Assembly (NCBI GenBank): GCA_947039055.1 | Contig: CAMQYB010000008.1 | Location: 1-19,882 of the forward strand | Direction: 5' to 3' | DNA length: 19,882 bases | Source: an uncultured Deferribacteraceae bacterium | Lineage (GTDB): Bacteria; Chrysiogenota; Deferribacteres; Deferribacterales; Mucispirillaceae | Shown: positions 15,684 to 19,882 of the stretch, one piece after another | How the letters are laid out: every line of letters begins with the position of its first letter | Position numbering within the stretch: the first letter of the stretch is position 1 | Translations under genes and position numbers: made by a program | Notes under the pieces: generated by a model | The model's input: the letters and a program-made list of their open reading frames with translations, nothing else | Database searches by the model: none | Told to the model about the DNA's origin: nothing

Positions 15684-16793
15684 CTATTTGTTATTATACT
15701 TAGCTAAAATCTCGCGTTTTAGATTAATAAAATCGCCACTTAGTATAGCATGTCTTAATTTTTTTACAAGAGAAATGTAATAGTGCAAATTATGGATACT
15801 ATTTAACCTATATGATAAGATCTCTTTTGCTGCAAAAAGATGTCTCAAATACCCTCTACTAAATGTTCTACAAGTGTAACAATCACACTCATCATCAATC
15901 TTATCATCTGACAATTTAAACTCTGATCGCTTTATATTAACCCTTCCGTTTGATGTGAATAACATTCCGTTTCTTGCGTTTCTTGTTGGCATTACACAAT
16001 CGAACATATCTATACCTAGTGAGATACAATTAATAATATTCTCAGGCGTGCCTACCCCCATCAAATATCTAGGTTTATCTTTAGGTAACAATCCTGCTGT
16101 GAACTCTGTTTGTCTATATATCTCCTCAACTGGTTCTCCAACTGCAACACCACCTACTGCGTAACCGTTGAAATCCATAGATAATAAATCAGATGCCGAC
16201 TGCTTACGCAGATCATCATATATACCACCTTGGACTATTCCAAACAACGCTTGATCGTCTCTAGTTTTTGCATCCAAACATCGTTTAGCCCATCTTGTTG
16301 TTCGCTCAACCGAACTTTTCATATAGCTATGCTCTGATGGATATGGTGGACATTCATCAAATGCCATCATTATATCTGCACCGATCTTCTCTTGTATACC
16401 GATCGACGTTTCTGGAGATAAAAATAGTTTACTGCCATCAAGGTGTGATCTAAACGCTACACCCTCTTCTTTTATAGAATTAAGTTTTGCAAGTGAAAAG
16501 ACTTGAAACCCACCACTATCTGTTAGAGTTGGTTTATTCCATGAATTAAATTTAGCTAGTCCTCCAAATGACGCAACTGTATCTTCGCCTGGACGTAGAT
16601 GAAGGTGATATGTGTTACCTAAAATTATCTCTGCACCAACTGCATTTAGATCATCAGGTGCTATACCTTTAACCGATCCTACAGTTCCAACTGGCATAAA
16701 CATCGGAGTATGGATTTCTCCGTGTGGAGTCGTTATTGTGCCAGCTCTAGCTGAACTATTTTTATCCTCTTTATCTAACTTAAAAGAAAACAT
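15684..16793 (-). CDS. tgt: Queuine/preQ1 tRNA-ribosyltransferase (Tgt)
   Basis: Tgt exchanges guanine-34 of tRNAs for Asp, Asn, His and Tyr with preQ1, a step of queuosine formation. At 369 residues it has the bacterial length. It shows TDSGGFQVFSL (91-101, with D92), GGVAVGE (214-220), the nucleophile-bearing FDCVMPTRNARNG (264-276, D265) and the zinc site C303, C305, C308 and H334. All key residues are present, so it should be active. AAGGTGG precedes the ATG by about 9 bases. It is the first gene of the leftward unit, so the promoter should lie in 16800-16950, though I see no strong -35/-10 pair there. queA, often next to tgt, is absent from the window. Confidence 0.97.
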   Translation of the reverse strand: MFSFKLDKEDKNSSARAGTITTPHGEIHTPMFMPVGTVGSVKGIAPDDLNAVGAEIILGNTYHLHLRPGEDTVASFGGLAKFNSWNKPTLTDSGGFQVFSLAKLNSIKEEGVAFRSHLDGSKLFLSPETSIGIQEKIGADIMMAFDECPPYPSEHSYMKSSVERTTRWAKRCLDAKTRDDQALFGIVQGGIYDDLRKQSASDLLSMDFNGYAVGGVAVGEPVEEIYRQTEFTAGLLPKDKPRYLMGVGTPENIINCISLGIDMFDCVMPTRNARNGMLFTSNGRVNIKRSEFKLSDDKIDDECDCYTCRTFSRGYLRHLFAAKEILSYRLNSIHNLHYYISLVKKLRHAILSGDFINLKREILAKYNNK

Positions 16794-17114
16794 TTCTATC
16801 TACCACCTTATCTATCTATTAACTAATATCAAAATCTTATTTACCATATTTTTTTTATTGTTGATATATAAAAATGATCTATCATCCAATTATTAGTTAC
16901 GGTGATTAGGTTTTAATATCTAGTATATATGTGAAAATTGCAATTAAACATTATATCTGGATAGTAAATTAATATAGATTTGTTTAGTAAGTTTAGGTTT
17001 AAAAGGAATGTAGTATATTTGGCTGGTGGACTTTAATTATATAATTTTTGATTAAATTATATAGCGTGGATAATTAATTACTATTATCCTTAAATTAATA
17101 ATACACTTTATAGA

Positions 17115-17138
17115 GGTAAGGCACATAATCGCCTTATC
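17115..17138. repeat. Inverted repeat GGTAAGGC / GCCTTATC
   Basis: The arms GGTAAGGC (17115-17122) and GCCTTATC (17131-17138) pair over eight positions, with one G-U wobble on the plus strand, around an eight-base loop. It is a local GC-rich island in AT-rich sequence and lies about 170 bases before the subtilase ATG. Without a T-run on either side it is more likely a leader hairpin or a protein-binding site than a terminator. Confidence 0.45.
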
Positions 17139-17219
17139 CAGTAAAAATATCTCATATCTAATTATAGCTAAAACCTTTCTCTTACTTAAACAACTTCATA
17201 AAATCATCTTAATTAAATT

Positions 17220-17253
17220 CGTAATTAACGTAGTGAGTTTTAATTTAATTACG
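17220..17253. repeat. Perfect 9-bp inverted repeat upstream of the subtilase
   Basis: CGTAATTAA (17220-17228) and TTAATTACG (17245-17253) are exact reverse complements separated by 16 bases. Centre-to-centre spacing is 25 bases. It could be an operator for a dimeric regulator or a leader hairpin. The AT content lowers its significance, but the CG ends are rare locally. Confidence 0.4.
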
Positions 17254-17264
17254 TCGATGCTCCA

Positions 17265-17284
17265 AGCTAATCTAACAGTTAGCT
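17265..17284 (+). promoter_or_regulatory. Nested palindrome just before the subtilase ribosome-binding site
   Basis: AGCTAA (17265-17270) and TTAGCT (17279-17284) are exact reverse complements. Inside them CTAAC-A-GTTAG (17272-17282) is a second palindrome that uses part of the same right arm, so two mutually exclusive hairpins can form. It ends about 9 bases before the AAGGTG ribosome-binding site and could tune translation or bind a repressor. Confidence 0.35.
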
Positions 17285-17304
17285 AGGTTATAACAAGGTG
17301 TTTT

Positions 17305-19506
17305 ATGAAGAAAATAACAGCAACTACTCTGCTGATAATATTAACTATAAATGTACTAATAATTGAAAATGCATACACCAAAAATAATGGTGAACAACTA
17401 ATCGTAAAGTATAAAAACGGCGTAGCAGCGATGGCATCTATCTTAGAGATTAGTAGCGAACTTCTCTCAACCGATACAATCGCTACGCCTACTTATCTAA
17501 CCGATAATACGTTTCTTATAAATGTTGAAAATGCTGATAAAACGATTAATCTATTAAAATCGAACGATCAAGTTGAGTATATACACCCTGACTATGTTGT
17601 TCGAACAATGGACACTCTGCCTAATGATTATTACTATAGATTTAATAATTCTATTATGAATTATCAGTTTAAAGACAACAGTGGTATCAATGCTGAAGAA
17701 GCATGGGATATAATCTCATCTGCTCCTGATATCATCGTTGCGGTTATGGATACTGGACTTGATTTGAGACATGAAGATCTTAGGTTTAATATATACAATA
17801 ACGGATCAAACACTATCAATCAAACAACAGGCAAAAATATCGGTGCTGATGATAATGGACATGGAACTCATGTCGGTGGCTTGATCGGTGCTGAAGGTGA
17901 TAACGGCGTTGGATCAACTGGAGTTGCTTGGAGTGTACAACTTCTCTCTACTAAAGCCTTAGATAGTCGTGGTGTTGGTAATATATCTAAAATTATACAA
18001 GCTATAGATTACGCTATATATAGAGATGTTAGAGTTATAAATGCCTCATTAGGTGGCGATCTAAATAACGCATCAGAGGCTGAATATGATGCTGTAAAAA
18101 AAGCGATAGATCACGGAATTGTTATAATCGCAGCTGCTGGAAATAATAATAGTAATACCGACTGGCAACCATCATACCCTGCTGCATACCCATTAAGAGG
18201 ATTGATATCAGTTGGTGCATCTAACAGCGATCCTAAAAGATCTGTATGGAGTGCTGATGGTTCTGATGCCTCATCATTCGGCAAAACATCTGTACATATT
18301 TTTGCACCAGGAAGCGGTCTTATTAGTACCGTCATCGATACTGATTTATCAAATAACTCTAATTCATACAATTTTAAATCTGGAACTTCTATGGCGACAC
18401 CGATTGTTGCTGGATCGGTTGCTTTACTTCTATCTCTAAAACCTTATCTTACACCTGCTCAAGTTGAACAGATTATTGTGAACTCTGCTAACGTTGCAAC
18501 ATCTAACGATCAAGAACTATTCTCTATGGCGAACGGTGTTCTTGATCTAAATAAATTATTAACATTTAACACAAATGCTCTCTACCCTGCACCATCTAAT
18601 TTTATCGTTGATAAAATTGATAAAACTAACGCCTCAGTTAGATTAAGTTGGAATATAGATGAATCTGCTCAAACTGAAATATGGGCTAAATCTAATCATT
18701 CTGATGATTTTAAATTACTTGATAGAGTGCCAGCTGGAGTTAATCAATACCTAGATAAAGTTAATAACGCTACTAGATACACGTATAGATATTATAGAAT
18801 TAGAGGTATAAAAAACTCAATCTATACTCCATTTGTACAGTTCCATAGAGGGTTCGCATACGGCGGACGTGGGCTTGTGCCTGAATATGCGGTGCTATCG
18901 TACCCTAATAAAAATGATAGTAATGTAAATATTGTTAGATATAACGCTGTAGTTGATAAAACTATATTTAACGATACATCTCCTGCAAAATTAGTCGTGC
19001 ATAGAAATAATGTTACATTTAATAATACTGAAACCTCAAAGATATCTAACTTAATTAAAGTTAATATTAGAAATGATGGAGGTGGAAGTTTGATGTTTAC
19101 TCATACATTTACTGATAATGAAATCTTTTCGCTTAATAAAGAAAATACAAGTTGCGACTCTGTAAATACACTTCAACAAGGTGAAAGTTGTAATCTTGCA
19201 TTAGTTTTTATGCCTACTGATTATATGGATTATAGTAATGCTTTTAATATAATTGACTTAGATAACACAAGAACGGTTAAGCGTGTAACACTCGCTGGAA
19301 GAGGAGTAACTTTTGATGAGGCTCAAACTGAATTTGCTGATGCATACGGTAATAACAGTATAAATGAACCTGAAATGAAATCTGATATTGCTGCATATTT
19401 TGGCTGTACGATCGGTTCAACTGGCGATTATTTTATAGTGATGTTTATGCTTATACTGATTTTAAGATCAATCAAAATTACATATTTTAATAGAGAAAAT
19501 AAGTGA
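17305..19506 (+). CDS. Secreted S8 (subtilisin-like) protease with cysteine-containing C-terminal sorting-like tail
   Basis: The 733-residue protein begins with a signal peptide (about 1-25). An inhibitor-I9-like propeptide follows (about 30-100, ending VEYIHPDYVV). The peptidase S8 domain (about 125-420) has an intact triad: D149 in VMDTGLD, H186 in NGHGTHVGG and S362 in SGTSMATP, plus oxyanion N280. Residues about 427-515 look like a fibronectin-III-type domain. Residues about 560-668 resemble an ASH/choice-of-anchor-D domain (RNDGGGSLMF, QGESCNLALVFMPT). The end is tripartite: GCTIGSTGD (700-708), a hydrophobic stretch (709-720) and a basic end. This resembles Cys-type sorting tails such as JDVT-CTERM, so it is probably released or lipid-anchored at the surface; that assignment is inference. 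AAGGTG precedes the ATG. It is the only plus-strand gene and stands alone. Confidence 0.93.
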   Translation: MKKITATTLLIILTINVLIIENAYTKNNGEQLIVKYKNGVAAMASILEISSELLSTDTIATPTYLTDNTFLINVENADKTINLLKSNDQVEYIHPDYVVRTMDTLPNDYYYRFNNSIMNYQFKDNSGINAEEAWDIISSAPDIIVAVMDTGLDLRHEDLRFNIYNNGSNTINQTTGKNIGADDNGHGTHVGGLIGAEGDNGVGSTGVAWSVQLLSTKALDSRGVGNISKIIQAIDYAIYRDVRVINASLGGDLNNASEAEYDAVKKAIDHGIVIIAAAGNNNSNTDWQPSYPAAYPLRGLISVGASNSDPKRSVWSADGSDASSFGKTSVHIFAPGSGLISTVIDTDLSNNSNSYNFKSGTSMATPIVAGSVALLLSLKPYLTPAQVEQIIVNSANVATSNDQELFSMANGVLDLNKLLTFNTNALYPAPSNFIVDKIDKTNASVRLSWNIDESAQTEIWAKSNHSDDFKLLDRVPAGVNQYLDKVNNATRYTYRYYRIRGIKNSIYTPFVQFHRGFAYGGRGLVPEYAVLSYPNKNDSNVNIVRYNAVVDKTIFNDTSPAKLVVHRNNVTFNNTETSKISNLIKVNIRNDGGGSLMFTHTFTDNEIFSLNKENTSCDSVNTLQQGESCNLALVFMPTDYMDYSNAFNIIDLDNTRTVKRVTLAGRGVTFDEAQTEFADAYGNNSINEPEMKSDIAAYFGCTIGSTGDYFIVMFMLILILRSIKITYFNRENK

Positions 19507-19639
19507 TAGTGGTATGCAATGGAGTAGATAAAAGTGATGCTATTGATGTAAAGATATCTATACTGACTTAAAACTACTAAACGGTCAAATTAAAATATAC
19601 AGATTAAAGATTTATTTGATATAAACGTACTAACACTAC
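19507..19639. other. Non-coding spacer after the subtilase
   Basis: I see no credible gene and no terminator with a T-run in these 133 bases. A 22-codon GTG frame overlaps the subtilase stop, but it lacks supporting features. Transcription of the subtilase must end farther right, perhaps within or beyond the tandem repeat. Confidence 0.4.
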
Positions 19640-19842
19640 TTTAAGCCATGAATAGACTGCCCAACTTTGATACAAACGACTACTTCAAGCCACGAATAGA
19701 CTGTCCAACTTTGATATAAACGACGACGACTTCAAGCCACGACTAGACTGCCAACTTTCATACAAACGACAACGACTTCAAGCCACGACTAGACTGCCAA
19801 CTTTGATACAAACGACAACGACTTTAAGCCACGACTACCGCC
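19640..19842. repeat. Tandem repeat, about 46-bp unit, four copies plus a partial
   Basis: Copies begin at 19640, 19684, 19731 and 19777 (44, 47, 46 and 46 bases), and a partial copy starts at 19823. Each opens with TTCAAGCCACGA or a near variant (TTTAAGCC in the first and last), continues AGACTGCCAACTTTGATA and ends in a run of CGAC/AACGAC words. Length differences lie mainly in that GAC-rich end and in a C-run. Copies 2 and 3 differ by a single base in their first 40. Unit lengths not divisible by three, and stops in the frames I checked on the minus strand, argue against coding. GC content is higher than in the flanks. Confidence 0.9.
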
Positions 19843-19882
19843 ACAATCATAACTTTTAAAGATAGATGTTCACAATGTTTTT

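Larger units (their letters stand above)
16794..17304. other. Divergent intergenic region between tgt and the subtilase
   Basis: These 511 very AT-rich bases hold no credible gene. They must carry the leftward promoter for tgt and the rightward promoter for the subtilase; I see no strong consensus for either. The right half contains three inverted repeats (17115-17138, 17220-17253 and 17265-17284), followed by the subtilase ribosome-binding site AAGGTG. No T-run follows any of them, so they are not intrinsic terminators. Confidence 0.6.

Noticed and set aside
17115..17138. Possible bidirectional terminator between tgt and the subtilase
   Set aside because: No T-run follows on either strand, and both flanking genes diverge, so no terminator is needed here.
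19502..19570. A 22-codon GTG frame overlapping the subtilase stop
   Set aside because: It has only a weak purine-rich upstream stretch, no recognisable family and no conservation evidence.
19640..19842. Tandem repeat considered as a CRISPR array
   Set aside because: The units abut with no unique spacers, the whole unit repeats including its ends, and no cas gene is in the window.

Overview
This 19.9 kb stretch is AT-rich bacterial chromosome. All genes but one lie on the minus strand. Flagellins, a YajC-SecD-SecF export module, GlmU, a periplasmic-type M23 peptidase and an exported serine protease with a cysteine-containing C-terminal tail point to a motile, probably Gram-negative bacterium. 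I cannot assign a phylum from the sequence alone.

Layout, left to right. (1) 1-3525: two tandem flagellin genes. The left one is cut by the window edge. The right one is 904 residues, with a very large variable centre. A 63-residue gene of unknown function and short AT-rich repeats sit between them. (2) 3526-4045: a gene-free region with four GAGCGA repeats on the flagellin side and two consecutive, structurally matching terminators, both pointing left, on the other side. (3) 4046-9814: a close-packed set transcribed as glmU, a ClC-family chloride transporter, a PcrA/UvrD-type helicase and methylmalonyl-CoA epimerase. (4) 9923-9970: a terminator separating that set from the upstream one. (5) 10013-16793: tgt, yajC, secD, secF, proS and an M23 peptidase. 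The tgt-yajC-secD-secF order is a well-known bacterial arrangement. (6) 16794-17304: a divergent AT-rich region with several inverted repeats. (7) 17305-19506, plus strand: a secreted subtilase. (8) 19640-19842: a non-coding tandem repeat of about 46 bp.

How the genes work together. tgt makes queuosine-modified tRNA and proS charges tRNA-Pro. YajC, SecD and SecF assist Sec export, on which the M23 peptidase and the subtilase depend. GlmU supplies UDP-GlcNAc for peptidoglycan and lipopolysaccharide, and the M23 enzyme trims or remodels peptidoglycan. The helicase and the epimerase look like operon passengers. The flagellins form a separate unit, insulated by the double terminator.

No CRISPR array, transposase, phage gene, RNA gene or defence system was recognised. 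The most unusual parts are non-coding: the paired hairpins, the phased GAGCGA array, an orphan ribosome-binding site, the palindromic nonamers between the flagellin genes and the 46-bp repeat. The giant flagellin with an internally duplicated module and the tail of the subtilase are the most unusual proteins.
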